DNA of 64,000 nucleotides from an uncultured Fidelibacterota bacterium. GTDB taxonomy: Bacteria > Fidelibacterota > Marinisomatia > Marinisomatales > TCS55. Location: positions 33,513 through 97,512 of the forward strand of contig CACMQQ010000005.1 in the NCBI GenBank assembly GCA_902615915.1. The letters run 5' to 3'. Below the pieces are notes generated by a model. That model saw nothing but the letters and a program-made list of their open reading frames with translations, searched no databases and was not told where the DNA came from. Each line of letters opens with the position of its first letter. Position 1 is the stretch's first letter. Both the position numbers and the translations under genes were made by a program. Positions 45,151 through 54,673 of this stretch are shown here, piece after piece.

Positions 45151-45782
45151 GACTCTTCAAATTTTTTTAAAGATAGTGAATCATTTATAGAAAATCCTCC
45201 AACCTCAGTTCTTATCAATTCTACTAAGTGGCCAATTGTCTTTAATTTTTTCGATATATCAACAGCAAGTGATCTTATGTAAGTTCCAGAGCTACATTTA
45301 ACTGAAAATTTTATTTTGTCTTTATCAAATGATATAAAATTAATTTCTTCAATTTGTGTTTTGATCGGATCCCTTTCAACAATGATATTTTTACGAGCAT
45401 AATTATACAATCTTACGCCATTCTTTTTTTTTGCAGAATACATTGGTGGTAAATGTTTGTAAGAACCAAGAAAAGATTGAAGAACGGATTTAATAATTGC
45501 TTCATTTATGATTGGAACTTCATTTATTTTAATTATTTTCCCATCACGATCAAAGGAGTCGGTGTGAATACCTAACTTTATTGTTGCGATATAAGTCTTA
45601 TTGCATCTAGATATATTAGATAATTTTTTGGTATCAATATTTGTTCCGATCATCAGAACGCCTTCAGCGAAAGGATCAAGAGTACCGCCATGTCCAACTT
45701 TTTTCTCTTTTGTAATAATTTTAATTTTTTTTACTACATCAAAACTAGTCCAAGTAGACGGCTTATAAATATTGAGTATCAA
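45129..45782 (-). CDS. truB: tRNA pseudouridine(55) synthase
   Basis: 217 residues, shorter than E. coli TruB (314), because it lacks the C-terminal PUA domain. The catalytic aspartate is in KVGHGGTLDPFAEGVLMIG (Asp37). YIATIKLGIHTDSFDRDG and SSGTYIRSLAVDI are further family motifs. It forms pseudouridine at U55 of the T loop. It sits between rbfA (2 nt gap) and ribF (22 nt overlap). Confidence 0.95.
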   Translation of the reverse strand: MILNIYKPSTWTSFDVVKKIKIITKEKKVGHGGTLDPFAEGVLMIGTNIDTKKLSNISRCNKTYIATIKLGIHTDSFDRDGKIIKINEVPIINEAIIKSVLQSFLGSYKHLPPMYSAKKKNGVRLYNYARKNIIVERDPIKTQIEEINFISFDKDKIKFSVKCSSGTYIRSLAVDISKKLKTIGHLVELIRTEVGGFSINDSLSLKKFEESWKFIKT

Positions 45783-45784
45783 GA

Positions 45785-46144
45785 TTAATCTTTAATGCTA
45801 ATTTTACTTAATAGTTTATTTATTCTTTGCTCATGAAGCATAGTGTCGTCATGTAAGAATTTTAATTTAGGTATGTATTTTATCTCAAGAAAACTTGCAA
45901 GGTGCTTTCTAAATATTTTGCTTTTTCTATTCAGTTCTATTTCTATGATATTTGATGGTTGTTTTTCATTTAACACAGTAAAAAAAACTTTAGCATTTTT
46001 TAAATCAGGAGAGACTGTAACTTTTGAAAAAGTTATAAACCCTAGGTTAGATAAATCAACTTGATGAGTTTGAATATTACCTAAAATTTCCTTGATTTCA
46101 TTAGCGACCCGATCTGTTCTTTTATAGGGTCGAAGCGTTTTCAA
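45785..46144 (-). CDS. rbfA: Ribosome-binding factor A
   Basis: 119 residues. The N-terminus KRTDRVANEIKEILGNI and the KH-like core FITFSKVTVSPDLKNAKVFF fit RbfA, which matures the 5' end of 16S rRNA and helps in cold growth. C-terminal LEIKYIPKLKFLHDDTM is typical. It overlaps the infB stop by 4 nt, in the conserved infB-rbfA-truB order. Confidence 0.95.
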   Translation of the reverse strand: MKTLRPYKRTDRVANEIKEILGNIQTHQVDLSNLGFITFSKVTVSPDLKNAKVFFTVLNEKQPSNIIEIELNRKSKIFRKHLASFLEIKYIPKLKFLHDDTMLHEQRINKLLSKISIKD

Positions 46145-48582
46145 TTTAGCTTGAGTTTTCTTTTAAGTGATTTTATTTCATAGCATATAATAAAATCACC
46201 TTCTTTGAACTTAGAGAAATCATTTATACCAATACCACACTCAAATCCTTCTTTTATTTCTTTAGCATCATCCTTTAGATGCTTCAAGGAGGTTATCTCT
46301 CCATTTGCGATTTCCTCATCATCTCTTATTACTCTGGCTTTTCCATTTCTAACAATATTTCCCTCTAAGACTTTAGAACCTGCAATAAATCCTATTTTGG
46401 GTATTTTAAATGATTCTTGCACAACTGCTTTACCAAGAGTTTCTTCAATCTCTTCTGGTTCCAAAAGACCCTCAAGAGCTAAAGTAACTTCTTCAACTGC
46501 CTGATATATTACATTGTAAGTTCTAATATCCACACCTTCTTGTTGAGCCTGAAGTTTTGCATTGGATGATATTTGTACGTGAAAACCAATTATAACTGCA
46601 TTTGAAGCTGCAGCTAATAAAACATCTGACTCAGAAACCATACCGACTGATTTGTGAATAACTTGAACACCGACTTCATCATTTGAAATTTTGGTCAATT
46701 GCTCAGAAAGTGCTTCTATAGATCCATCTACATCTCCTTTAATTATTATAGGGAGATTTTTTATTGTACCTTCTTTTATTAATGCAGACATAGAATCTAA
46801 TGATTGCGCAGAAATCTTCTTTTGATCTATTTCTCTTTTTAAACGCTGTCTTTCAGAAGTTATTCTTTTTATCTCTTTTTCATCGTCTACAACAGCAAAA
46901 ATATCAGATGATTGAGGAACTTGATCAAACCCTAGAACCTGAACAGGATCAGATGGAAGAGCAGTTTTAATTCTTTGCCCTCTTTCATTCATCATAGCTC
47001 TAACTTTTCCCGAAATATTATTACAAATAAATGGATCTCCAACTTTCAAAGTGCCTTTTTGAATCAAAACTGTTGCCATTGGACCATGGCCTTTGTCTAA
47101 TTTTGAATCAATAATAGTACCCCTGGCAAGTACATCTTTATTCGCTTTAAGTTCTAGCATTTCAGATTCTATCAACATAGAGGATAGCAAATCATCTATA
47201 CCTTGACCTGTTTTAGCGGATATTGGTATTGCCTGAACCTTGCCACCCCAATCTTCAACTAAAATATTATTTTCAGAAAGTTCTCTTTTAACTTTTTCTA
47301 AATCTATGTCTGGTAAATCTATCTTGTTAATTGCAATAATTAATGGAACCTCTGCAGCTTTTGCATGATTAATTGCTTCAATAGTTTGAGGCATAACGCT
47401 ATCATTAGCAGCAACTACAATAACCACTATGTCTGTAATCTTAGCACCACGTGCTCTCATGGCTGTAAATGCTTCGTGACCTGGCGTGTCTAGAAAAGTA
47501 ATATTGTTTTTACTAGGCAGCTCCACTTTGTAAGCTCCAACATGTTGTGTAATGCCGCCAGATTCACCTCCGACAACATTGGAATCTCTTATAAAATCAA
47601 GCAATGATGTTTTTCCATGATCAACATGACCCATTACAGTTATAACTGGAGGCCTGGGTGTTAAGTTTTTTTTATCATCTTCACTATGATCCAATGTAAA
47701 TAATTCTTCACCTACGTCTTCTAATTTTTCAGCAACATAACCAAACTCTTCTGCAAGTAATTCTATTATTTCCCAATCTAATCTTTGATTAATTGTTGCT
47801 AAGACACCAAGTGTCATACATTTCTGTATTATTTCATTAGGCATTGTTTCAAAAATTTTTGAAAGCTCATCTACACTAGAAAATTCTGCTATCTTCAAAG
47901 ATTTTAAATCTGATGAAATATTATCTTCGTTAGTCTTTTTTTCTTTTTTGTAGACTTTCTTTTTGGATTTTGTTTCTATCTTTGCAGTGATTTTTTTAAC
48001 TGTTTCTTCAGCAGATTTAATTTTTTTATTGTCTAAATTTTTATCTGTTGATTTTTTATTTTGATTAGCTACTACCTGTGATTCAATTTGAGACAAATCA
48101 ATGCGTCTAAGTTTCTTATTGGGCTGCTTATCTTTCTTTTTAAAGTCTTTTTTGGACGAAACTTCTTTTGATGCCAACTCTAGTGAGGCAAAATCAACTT
48201 TATCTTTAGAACTTTCGAGATTCATGTTTTTATTATTATCATTGTTAATTGTATTTTGAACATCTAGACCAATATCTTTTTTCATCTCTTTTTTTTCGAG
48301 CTTACGCTGCTCTTCAAGTGATAATAATTTTAATTTTTTATGTTCTTTTTGTTGATTAAGTATCCTTGTATCATGAATTTCTCTGCGTGTTTGTTCTTTT
48401 CTTAATCTATCTACTGATTCTTTATCTTTGTGAAACTCAGAAATAATTGCAGTATATGTCTCATCATCTACAGGTGCCATGTGATTACTAACATTTATAT
48501 CTTTGGCTTTAAGAAAAGATAGAATATCCATATGTGAGATATTTAGTTCTTTAGCTATTTGAAATATTCTTCTTTTTGACAT
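46141..48582 (-). CDS. infB: Translation initiation factor IF-2
   Basis: 813 residues. An N-terminal IF2N helix-turn module (RIFQIAKELNISHMDILSFL) is followed by a long Lys/Glu-rich linker (about 80-230). A second IF2N-like module precedes the GTPase: G1 GHVDHGKTSLLDFI, switch GGITQHVGAY, G3 DTPGHEAF, G4 INKID. Domains II-IV follow, ending GIGINDFSKFKEGD. It delivers fMet-tRNA to the 30S subunit. It lies 4 nt after nusA. Confidence 0.97.
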   Translation of the reverse strand: MSKRRIFQIAKELNISHMDILSFLKAKDINVSNHMAPVDDETYTAIISEFHKDKESVDRLRKEQTRREIHDTRILNQQKEHKKLKLLSLEEQRKLEKKEMKKDIGLDVQNTINNDNNKNMNLESSKDKVDFASLELASKEVSSKKDFKKKDKQPNKKLRRIDLSQIESQVVANQNKKSTDKNLDNKKIKSAEETVKKITAKIETKSKKKVYKKEKKTNEDNISSDLKSLKIAEFSSVDELSKIFETMPNEIIQKCMTLGVLATINQRLDWEIIELLAEEFGYVAEKLEDVGEELFTLDHSEDDKKNLTPRPPVITVMGHVDHGKTSLLDFIRDSNVVGGESGGITQHVGAYKVELPSKNNITFLDTPGHEAFTAMRARGAKITDIVVIVVAANDSVMPQTIEAINHAKAAEVPLIIAINKIDLPDIDLEKVKRELSENNILVEDWGGKVQAIPISAKTGQGIDDLLSSMLIESEMLELKANKDVLARGTIIDSKLDKGHGPMATVLIQKGTLKVGDPFICNNISGKVRAMMNERGQRIKTALPSDPVQVLGFDQVPQSSDIFAVVDDEKEIKRITSERQRLKREIDQKKISAQSLDSMSALIKEGTIKNLPIIIKGDVDGSIEALSEQLTKISNDEVGVQVIHKSVGMVSESDVLLAAASNAVIIGFHVQISSNAKLQAQQEGVDIRTYNVIYQAVEEVTLALEGLLEPEEIEETLGKAVVQESFKIPKIGFIAGSKVLEGNIVRNGKARVIRDDEEIANGEITSLKHLKDDAKEIKEGFECGIGINDFSKFKEGDFIICYEIKSLKRKLKLN

Positions 48583-48586
48583 TTAA

Positions 48587-49921
48587 TTAATTTGCGCTGG
48601 TTTTAGTGGCATTTAAATCATCTGTAGATATTTCTTCAGCTTTTTTTAATTGAAGATTATAATCTTCTCTAGATTTTTCAATAAAGGTGTGAACTGAACT
48701 ATATAGCGATTCCACCGCCTTTTCTGACATGCCTTTTATAGATAACAAGAAATCTTCATCTGCGTTCAATAAATCTGAAATATTATTTATACTATTTTTT
48801 GCTAAAATATCAGATTTGGATGAGCTAACACCTTCTATTTCAAATAAAGGTTTTTCGTCTTCCTGCTTCTTTCTTTCGTATTCGTTCTTACCAAAAGCAT
48901 CTATTCTGTAATTTGTTACATTTGAAGCTAAATTAACGTTCAACCCGCCCCTTCCAATTGCAAAATCAATTTCATCATCATTAAAGATAGCAATACAATA
49001 TTTTCTTTCATCATCAATGTAAAGATTTAGAGGTACAGCAGGCGATAAAGCCCGTGTTATTAGAATTTCAGACTTTTCGCTATGATTAATTATATCAATT
49101 TTCTCATTATTTAACTCTCTTACAATAGCTTGAATTCTACTTCCTCTCATCCCAACACATGCTCCAACAGGGTCAATTCTTCTGTCATTAGATTTAACAA
49201 TAATTTTAGCTCTTTCGCCAGGGCTTCTTGAGATTGAAATTATTTCTATAACACCATCTTCAATTTCGGGGACTTCCATCTCAAACATTTTAAATAAAAA
49301 ATGGTCATCACTTCTTGAAATTACTATATCAGGACCACGAGATGTAATCTCTACAGACTTAATAACCGCTCTTACCGTATCACCTCTCCTGTATCTTTCA
49401 GTAGATATTTGTTCTTTTCTTGGCATTCTCAATTCAGCGTGCTCTATATTTACGTAAGCATTATCTCTTTGAACTTGATGCACTGTGCCTATAATAATTT
49501 CGCCAATGCGATTTGCATAGTCTTCATATATGTATTTTTTTTCAACATGTAAAAGCTTTTGTGCAAAAAATTGTTTAGCCATGTGGATCATTCTACGACC
49601 AAAAATCAAGGGATCGATTATTTCTACATATGTATCACCTACACTTAAATCATTTGCCATTTCAGCATCAATTTTAGCTATTTCCGCAAGTGTTATTTCC
49701 ATTACAGGGTCATCTATTTCTTCTACAATGTCTTTTTCTACATAAATTTCAAACTCACCCTTATCTATGTTAACAATAACACTGCAATTGCTTGCATCCC
49801 CGCGCTCTCTCTCAACTAAGTGTAAAAAAAGACTTTCAAGTATTGAGCCTAGTTCAGATCGGTCAACATTTTTTTCTCTGGCAATTTCAGAAAAAACTTC
49901 AATTAATTCTCTATTAATCAA
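48587..49921 (-). CDS. nusA: Transcription termination/antitermination factor NusA
   Basis: 444 residues. The N-terminal RNAP-binding domain is about 1-125 and S1 is about 130-200 (IIIGTVHQVQRDNAYVNI). KH1 and KH2 follow (SRSPGERAKIIVKS, then DPVGACVGMRGSRIQAIV, and IGRGGLNVNLAS). A single C-terminal helix-hairpin-helix repeat is seen (ISDLLNADEDFLLSIKGM). It controls pausing, termination and antitermination, and often autoregulates this operon through leader termination; a hairpin upstream of rimP fits that. Confidence 0.96.
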   Translation of the reverse strand: MINRELIEVFSEIAREKNVDRSELGSILESLFLHLVERERGDASNCSVIVNIDKGEFEIYVEKDIVEEIDDPVMEITLAEIAKIDAEMANDLSVGDTYVEIIDPLIFGRRMIHMAKQFFAQKLLHVEKKYIYEDYANRIGEIIIGTVHQVQRDNAYVNIEHAELRMPRKEQISTERYRRGDTVRAVIKSVEITSRGPDIVISRSDDHFLFKMFEMEVPEIEDGVIEIISISRSPGERAKIIVKSNDRRIDPVGACVGMRGSRIQAIVRELNNEKIDIINHSEKSEILITRALSPAVPLNLYIDDERKYCIAIFNDDEIDFAIGRGGLNVNLASNVTNYRIDAFGKNEYERKKQEDEKPLFEIEGVSSSKSDILAKNSINNISDLLNADEDFLLSIKGMSEKAVESLYSSVHTFIEKSREDYNLQLKKAEEISTDDLNATKTSAN

Positions 49922-49939
49922 AATGCCTCCATTGTGTGA

Positions 49940-50362
49940 TTAAAATTCTACCAAAATATTTGCTTTTTCAATTTCATTAAATCTTATATAAAAAAAATCA
50001 TCACTATCTTCAAAACCATTAAAACCTGCATTGTCTACACTTTCTATTTGAAGTGTTTTTGTAAAATTGCTTGAAAACTCTTTAATTTGAATTTTTTTTC
50101 CAATATTTTTTTTAAATTGAAAAGGCTCTGTTAAAGAATCAAAAATGCTTGGAGAGCTAACTTCAAGCCTTACGCCAGCTGGGTAAGCATTTTTAAAATA
50201 TTCTGAATTTTTTATTATTCTTGAAATTCTTGTTGTTGTTTTAATATCTACACCAACGACAGAGTCTATTGTAATCTTTAAACAATCAATAAGACTATCT
50301 TCTACAATATCAAGTATGTAGATATGATCTGGTAATATTTTATTTAATTCTTTCTTTAACAT
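49940..50362 (-). CDS. rimP: Ribosome maturation factor RimP
   Basis: 140 residues from ATG 50362. An upstream GTG (50404) lies inside a terminator-like hairpin and would add an unrelated N-terminus, so I reject it. The core fits RimP: YILDIVEDSLIDCLKITID, a DxxxR-type helix TTTRISRIIKN, and AYPAGVRLEVSSPSIFDSL (usually YxLEVSSPGxxRPL). A C-terminal SH3-like domain follows. RimP assists 30S assembly. The rimP-nusA-infB order supports the call. Confidence 0.9.
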   Translation of the reverse strand: MLKKELNKILPDHIYILDIVEDSLIDCLKITIDSVVGVDIKTTTRISRIIKNSEYFKNAYPAGVRLEVSSPSIFDSLTEPFQFKKNIGKKIQIKEFSSNFTKTLQIESVDNAGFNGFEDSDDFFYIRFNEIEKANILVEF

Positions 50363-50380
50363 ATTCTTTGTCCATGTTAA

Positions 50381-50407
50381 CAAAAAGTGGGTCTTTCGAC
50401 CCACTTT
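50381..50407 (-). terminator. Rho-independent terminator/attenuator upstream of rimP
   Basis: On the minus strand, AAAGTGGGTC-GAAA-GACCCACTTT forms a perfect 10-bp stem with a GAAA tetraloop (GNRA type), followed by TTTTTG. It lies 19 nt before the rimP ATG and about 140 nt after tRNA-Arg(CCT). It probably ends the tRNA transcript or conditionally terminates transcription entering rimP-nusA-infB. E. coli has a comparable arrangement (metY tRNA, terminator, rimP-nusA). Confidence 0.8.
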
Positions 50408-50546
50408 AGCATATGAATTTATACTTAAAAAATAGTCATTACAATCAAATAGATATCATACTAATTATTTCTATTACATCTAATTTTTAAATAATCTTTT
50501 TTGAAAAAAATCTTAATTGAACAATTTACAATAATCAATTTTTTTG

Positions 50547-50618
50547 TACCCCTGACTGGAGTCGAACCAGTATCTAATCCTTAGGAGGGATTTATTCTAT
50601 CCATTGAACTACAGGGGC
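50547..50618 (-). tRNA. tRNA-Arg (CCT)
   Basis: 72-nt cloverleaf on the minus strand. The acceptor GCCCCTG pairs with CAGGGGT (G-U at the first pair), discriminator A. The anticodon stem AATCC/GGATT encloses loop CTCCTAA (anticodon CCT, reading AGG). The T loop is TTCGACT. CCA is not encoded. It starts 6 nt after the gpsA stop, so it likely rides on the gpsA transcript. Confidence 0.95.
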
Positions 50619-50624
50619 AGTTGA

Positions 50625-51629
50625 CTATTCTTGCAATCTTTCCTTTTTAAGTCTTCTTATCATTAGATCTTTAACGCTTACTTTAGGGTCTCTTCTTTTA
50701 AATAAGACTTCATAAACAGAATTGGAAATTGGCATTTCAATGTTATGTTTTTTTGATAGCTCGTGAACAACTTTCGTAGTATTAACTCCTTCTGCAACCA
50801 TACCCATTGAAGAAATTATTTCTTCAAGACTTTTTCCTTTTGAAATCTCATCTCCCACATGTCTATTTCGACTATGTGTGCTTAGGCAGGTGGCAATCAA
50901 ATCTCCTATTCCACTTAATCCATAAAATGTTTGTTCTTTAGCCCCCATTGCAATTCCTAGCTTAGTAATTTCATGCAATCCTCTTGTTATCAATGCAGCG
51001 TTAGCATTATCACCATATCCAATTCCATGGCATATACCAGATGCTATGGCGATTACATTCTTGAGGGATCCACCAATTTCTACTCCTCTCATGTCTTTGC
51101 TTGTGTAAATTCTTAAATTTTCGGTCGAAAACAAATTTTGAATTATTTTTGAGTGGTTTTCGTTAGCACAAGCAGATACCATAGCTGTTGGAAGATTTTT
51201 TATAACTTCTTCTGAATGACTAGGACCGTAAAAAGTTATGATTTGATCATCATTAATATTTAGAGTTTCCAAAATGATTTCACTCATTGACATTAAAGTG
51301 TTTAATTCAAAACCCTTTGAAGTGTTTACAATTTTTATTTCAGGGTGAATGTTATTAGATATTTTCTCTAATGTTTCACGCATGGCACTTGATGGGACAG
51401 ATAATATTAATATTTCAGAGCCATTAAGGACATCATTGATATTATAATGGAAAGATATCTTTTCGTCTAAGCTTATATCAGGTATAAGTGGATTTACTCT
51501 AGAAAATCTAATAGCTTCAACAAAATCTTTTCGATAGTGCCAAGCGTTAACAGTTTCACCTTTTTTGGCTAAAATTTGAGCTAAAGTTGTACCCCAACTT
51601 CCACAACCAAGCAAGCCAATCCTTGTCAT
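50625..51629 (-). CDS. gpsA: Glycerol-3-phosphate dehydrogenase [NAD(P)+]
   Basis: 334 residues. The N-terminal Rossmann motif is IGLLGCGSWGTTLAQIL, followed by LSVPSSAMRETL. The catalytic lysine is in GGSLKNVIAIASGICHG, and the substrate region is GYGDNANAALITRGLHEI. GLSGIGDLIATCLSTHSRNR closes the C-terminal helical domain. It reduces DHAP to sn-glycerol-3-phosphate for phospholipids. It is 6 nt downstream of the acyl-CoA synthetase gene, consistent with lipid synthesis. Confidence 0.97.
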   Translation of the reverse strand: MTRIGLLGCGSWGTTLAQILAKKGETVNAWHYRKDFVEAIRFSRVNPLIPDISLDEKISFHYNINDVLNGSEILILSVPSSAMRETLEKISNNIHPEIKIVNTSKGFELNTLMSMSEIILETLNINDDQIITFYGPSHSEEVIKNLPTAMVSACANENHSKIIQNLFSTENLRIYTSKDMRGVEIGGSLKNVIAIASGICHGIGYGDNANAALITRGLHEITKLGIAMGAKEQTFYGLSGIGDLIATCLSTHSRNRHVGDEISKGKSLEEIISSMGMVAEGVNTTKVVHELSKKHNIEMPISNSVYEVLFKRRDPKVSVKDLMIRRLKKERLQE

Positions 51630-51635
51630 TTTTTT

Positions 51636-53411
51636 TTATTTTTCATACATGGAATTTACTTCAGATGACCAATTTTCTAAAATCTGTTTTCTTCTTATTT
51701 TAAGCGTGGGTGTTAGCTCTCCATCATCAATCGTAAAATCTCTGGGTAATATTGTAAATTTCTTTATTTGTTCAGGATTAGAAAACTCATTATTAAGTTC
51801 ATTGATTTTGATTTCAATTTCACCAAATATTTCTTCACTGCTTGTAAAGTCGTCTAATTTTTTTCCTTTTGAAATTAAGACTTTTAGCTGCTCACCTGGA
51901 TCTTTTGGTATTTTATTAGAATCCATTGAAAATTTATCCCTTAAAATAACACCAACATCCAATGTAATTAGAGCTGTGCAGTAATTTTTATTATCGCCAA
52001 CAAGAAAGCACTGAGAAACCAAAGGTATAGATTTCATAGTTTCTTCAATCACTAATGGGGCGATATTCTTTCCAGCAGAACTTACATAGATTTCTTTTTT
52101 TCTACCTGTTATAGATACAAATCCATTGTTGTCTATTTCACCCACATCGCCTGTGTGGAACCAATTTTCTATTATCTCCTTAGAGGTCGCTTCTGGATTA
52201 TTGTAATAACCTTTCATTATATGATCTCCTTTAACAAGAAGCTCTCCATCTTTTGCGACCTTAACTTCAGTGCTTGGGAGCGGTTTGCCAACAGAACCAA
52301 TTTTATTATTACCTGCAAAATTTAAAGTAGCGCCTGCAGTTGTTTCAGTTAGACCCCAACCTTCGAAAAGAGGAATATCTAATTTTTGAAAAAGATCCAA
52401 AATATTTGGATTGATGGGAGCAGCTCCAGTAATAGCAAATCTAACATTACCAAATCCTGCTGCCTCTCTCAATTTCTTTTTAAAAATTGATGAAAGAATA
52501 GGTAATTTGAGCCCAATTTTTAAAATAGCTTTTGATTCTATCGCATTAATTAAATTTGAATAAACTTTTTCATATATTCTCGGCACAGATATAAACAAAT
52601 GTGGTTGAATTTCTTTAGCGTAATCAACTGTATTTAATGGACTGTCAACAATGTGCATATGTAGTGCTCTTCTAATCCAAAAATGGCAGTCAACTAATTG
52701 TCCAAATACATGTGCGCCTGGTAACCAACTCACATATAATTCGCCTTGGTTAAAAGGGAGTATTACCTGCGTTGATGACAAAGCAAATGACCAGTTTTTA
52801 AAACTTAGCTCAACTCCTTTTGGATTCCCAGTAGTGCCAGATGTATAAATTAAAGAACAAGTATCATTTTCATTGATAGATTCAGTCCTTTTTAATATTT
52901 TTTTACTATCTACATCTTTTCCCTTGGCTAAAAATTCTTTCCATGTGATGCATTTTTTATGTTTTAATTTTTCTATACCATCCATAAAAACAACTAACTC
53001 AACATTTTTTAGATTATCCAGTATTGCAATCAATCGATGATTTGGCATCTTATCTTTTTTCCCAGAGTCATTAGGATTGTTGCCTACAAAAACAATTTTA
53101 GAATCTGAATTGCCAACTATCCACTCAACCTCACTAGATGAGCAAGTATGATAAACACCTACTGATACAGCATTGATCTGTTGGATTGCAGCATAGCATG
53201 CTGACCACTCAACTCTATTGTAACTGTAAATACTAACTTTGTCATTTTTATTGATATTGCAAGCCAATAAAGATTTTGAAATTGATTCAGTTAGGTTGTA
53301 AAAATCTTTCCAAGATTGCCTATTCCAATTACCGCTGCTATCCTTTATCGATAAAGCATTTTCATTGGGGTATTTTTTGATATTTTCTAATAAATATTGA
53401 GGAGTAGTCAT
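51636..53411 (-). CDS. Long-chain fatty acid-CoA ligase (AMP-forming)
   Basis: 591 residues, FadD15/FAA-type. The AMP-binding P-loop is SLIYTSGTTGNPKGVELS; LFEGWGLTETTAGATLN is motif A5; WFHTGDVGEIDNNG with GRKKEIYVSSAGKNIAP is the A8 hinge. Long eukaryote-like members of this class activate long-chain fatty acids to acyl-CoA. The pairing with gpsA points to phospholipid acylation or fatty acid uptake. There is no signal peptide. Confidence 0.92.
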   Translation of the reverse strand: MTTPQYLLENIKKYPNENALSIKDSSGNWNRQSWKDFYNLTESISKSLLACNINKNDKVSIYSYNRVEWSACYAAIQQINAVSVGVYHTCSSSEVEWIVGNSDSKIVFVGNNPNDSGKKDKMPNHRLIAILDNLKNVELVVFMDGIEKLKHKKCITWKEFLAKGKDVDSKKILKRTESINENDTCSLIYTSGTTGNPKGVELSFKNWSFALSSTQVILPFNQGELYVSWLPGAHVFGQLVDCHFWIRRALHMHIVDSPLNTVDYAKEIQPHLFISVPRIYEKVYSNLINAIESKAILKIGLKLPILSSIFKKKLREAAGFGNVRFAITGAAPINPNILDLFQKLDIPLFEGWGLTETTAGATLNFAGNNKIGSVGKPLPSTEVKVAKDGELLVKGDHIMKGYYNNPEATSKEIIENWFHTGDVGEIDNNGFVSITGRKKEIYVSSAGKNIAPLVIEETMKSIPLVSQCFLVGDNKNYCTALITLDVGVILRDKFSMDSNKIPKDPGEQLKVLISKGKKLDDFTSSEEIFGEIEIKINELNNEFSNPEQIKKFTILPRDFTIDDGELTPTLKIRRKQILENWSSEVNSMYEK

Positions 53412-53500
53412 ATTGTTACCTTAATTTAGCTATAGAGAATATATATTTAAAAATCATAGCTGTCAATTCTCAGAAATATTGATGAAAAATTTTATAATAT

Positions 53501-53582
53501 GCCGGAGTGGCGGAATTGGTAGACGCGCGCGACTCAAACTCGCGTATCGAAAGATGTAGGGGTTCGAGTCCCCTCTCCGGCA
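53501..53582 (+). tRNA. tRNA-Leu (CAA)
   Basis: 82-nt class II tRNA. The acceptor GCCGGAG pairs with CTCCGGC. The anticodon stem CGCGA/TCGCG encloses loop CTCAAAC (anticodon CAA). A long variable arm (TATCGAAAGATGT) follows, and the T loop is TTCGAGT. CCA is not encoded. The TPR protein gene starts 19 nt downstream. Confidence 0.97.
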
Positions 53583-53601
53583 CAAACCCCTAATTTTATT
53601 T

Positions 53602-54492
53602 ATGAAACATTTATTTGTATTTCTTCTAATTTCATTTGCTTATTCTCAAAAATGTGAAATTAAAAATTTATTTATAAAGCTACCCAATAAGACAAAGAAC
53701 GTTTTTGAAAAAAACTTAAAAATCGCTTACGAAAATTTTAATCAAAACCCTAATTCGGATAATTTAATTTGGATTGGAAGAAGACATGCATATTTAGGTA
53801 ATTTTGAATCTGCAATAAAATACTTTAGTCAAGGGATAAGCGCTTATCCTCTGGACGCAAGATTTTATAGACATCGTGGACACAGATTGATTACAAATAG
53901 GTGTTTTGAAAGTGCAATAAATGATTTAAAAAAAGCGGCTAGTCTTTCAAATAATAAACCAAATGAAATTGAACCGGATGGATTACCAAATGCTCTGAAT
54001 ATTCCCACTTCGACACTTAAAGGCAATATTTACTATCATTTGGGGTTAGCATATTATTTTGAATCACAATTAAAAGAAGCAATGCTAGCCTTTGAAAAAT
54101 GCATTGAATTTTCAGAAAATAATGACAGTTTTGTTGCTGCGGCTAATTGGCTTTATATCATCTATTATCAATTAAATATGATTAATAAAGCTAATAAATT
54201 GTTAACTAAAATTGATAATCAGATGAATTTAATAGAAAATCATTCCTATATCAGTATTTTAAATTTGTATAAAAACTCAACTAGCCTATTAGATATTGAA
54301 AAGAAAATATTCAAAGAAGAAAGCTTGAATAACATAACAGTAGCATTTGGTTTAGGTAATTTTTACTTATTAAAAGGAGAAACTGAAAAGGCATATAAAA
54401 TTTATAACTTAATTACAAATTCAGATCAGTGGTCATCTTTTGCATACATTGGAGCAGAAGTGATGTTAAAAAAATTAACAAACATAAATTAA
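53602..54492 (+). CDS. Exported TPR-repeat protein
   Basis: 296 residues. A signal peptide (1-15, FLLISFAYSQ) precedes tandem tetratricopeptide helices: LIWIGRRHAYLGNFESAIKY, a second unit near AIKYFSQGISAYP, one near ESAINDLKKAASLS, and GNIYYHLGLAYYFESQLKEA. TPR arrays are protein-interaction scaffolds, here in the periplasm. The partner is unknown. The gene is directly after tRNA-Leu and is followed by a 398-bp gap. Confidence 0.75.
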   Translation: MKHLFVFLLISFAYSQKCEIKNLFIKLPNKTKNVFEKNLKIAYENFNQNPNSDNLIWIGRRHAYLGNFESAIKYFSQGISAYPLDARFYRHRGHRLITNRCFESAINDLKKAASLSNNKPNEIEPDGLPNALNIPTSTLKGNIYYHLGLAYYFESQLKEAMLAFEKCIEFSENNDSFVAAANWLYIIYYQLNMINKANKLLTKIDNQMNLIENHSYISILNLYKNSTSLLDIEKKIFKEESLNNITVAFGLGNFYLLKGETEKAYKIYNLITNSDQWSSFAYIGAEVMLKKLTNIN

Positions 54493-54561
54493 GTAGATAT
54501 TCTCAAGCATTAAAAGCCTACTATTTATTCCTAATTCAAAGCAAAAAAAAACTTGCATAAT

Positions 54562-54673
54562 ATCATTTAAACTTTTACTTTAAATGATAAAGGTGCTGGC
54601 TTGGTACCTTTGGTATGTGGAAGGGGTAGGCGTTCACCTGTTCCGAGGTCTTGGTGAACACTACCCCCTTTTT
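54562..54673 (+). ncRNA. Candidate structured RNA with terminator
   Basis: ATCATTTAAA-CTTTTAC-TTTAAATGAT is a perfect 10-bp hairpin at 54562-54588. A short stem GTACC-TTT-GGTAT lies within 54604-54616. A long stem (GGGGTAGGCGTTCACC, 54623-54638, against GGTGAACACTACCCC) follows with loop TGTTCCGAGGTCTT, then CTTTTT. The segment is clearly richer in G and C than its surroundings, which suggests selection for structure. TTGCAT at 54553-54558 could be a -35 element. It does not match SRP RNA, 6S, tmRNA or a riboswitch that I recognise. Confidence 0.45.
54623..54673 (+). terminator. Strong intrinsic terminator
   Basis: About 15 paired bases with one bulge (GGGGTAG-gc-GTTCACC against GGTGAAC-AC-TACCCC), a 14-nt loop and a following CTTTTTATTTTTA tract on the + strand. 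It ends either the TPR transcript or an independent small RNA. Its large loop is unusual for a plain terminator. Confidence 0.75.

Noticed and set aside
54589..54673. SRP (4.5S) RNA gene in the 54.6-kb gap
   Set aside because: It begins GGTGCTG like some bacterial SRP RNAs, but the conserved GGTCCGGAAGGAAGCAGC apical motif is absent on both strands.
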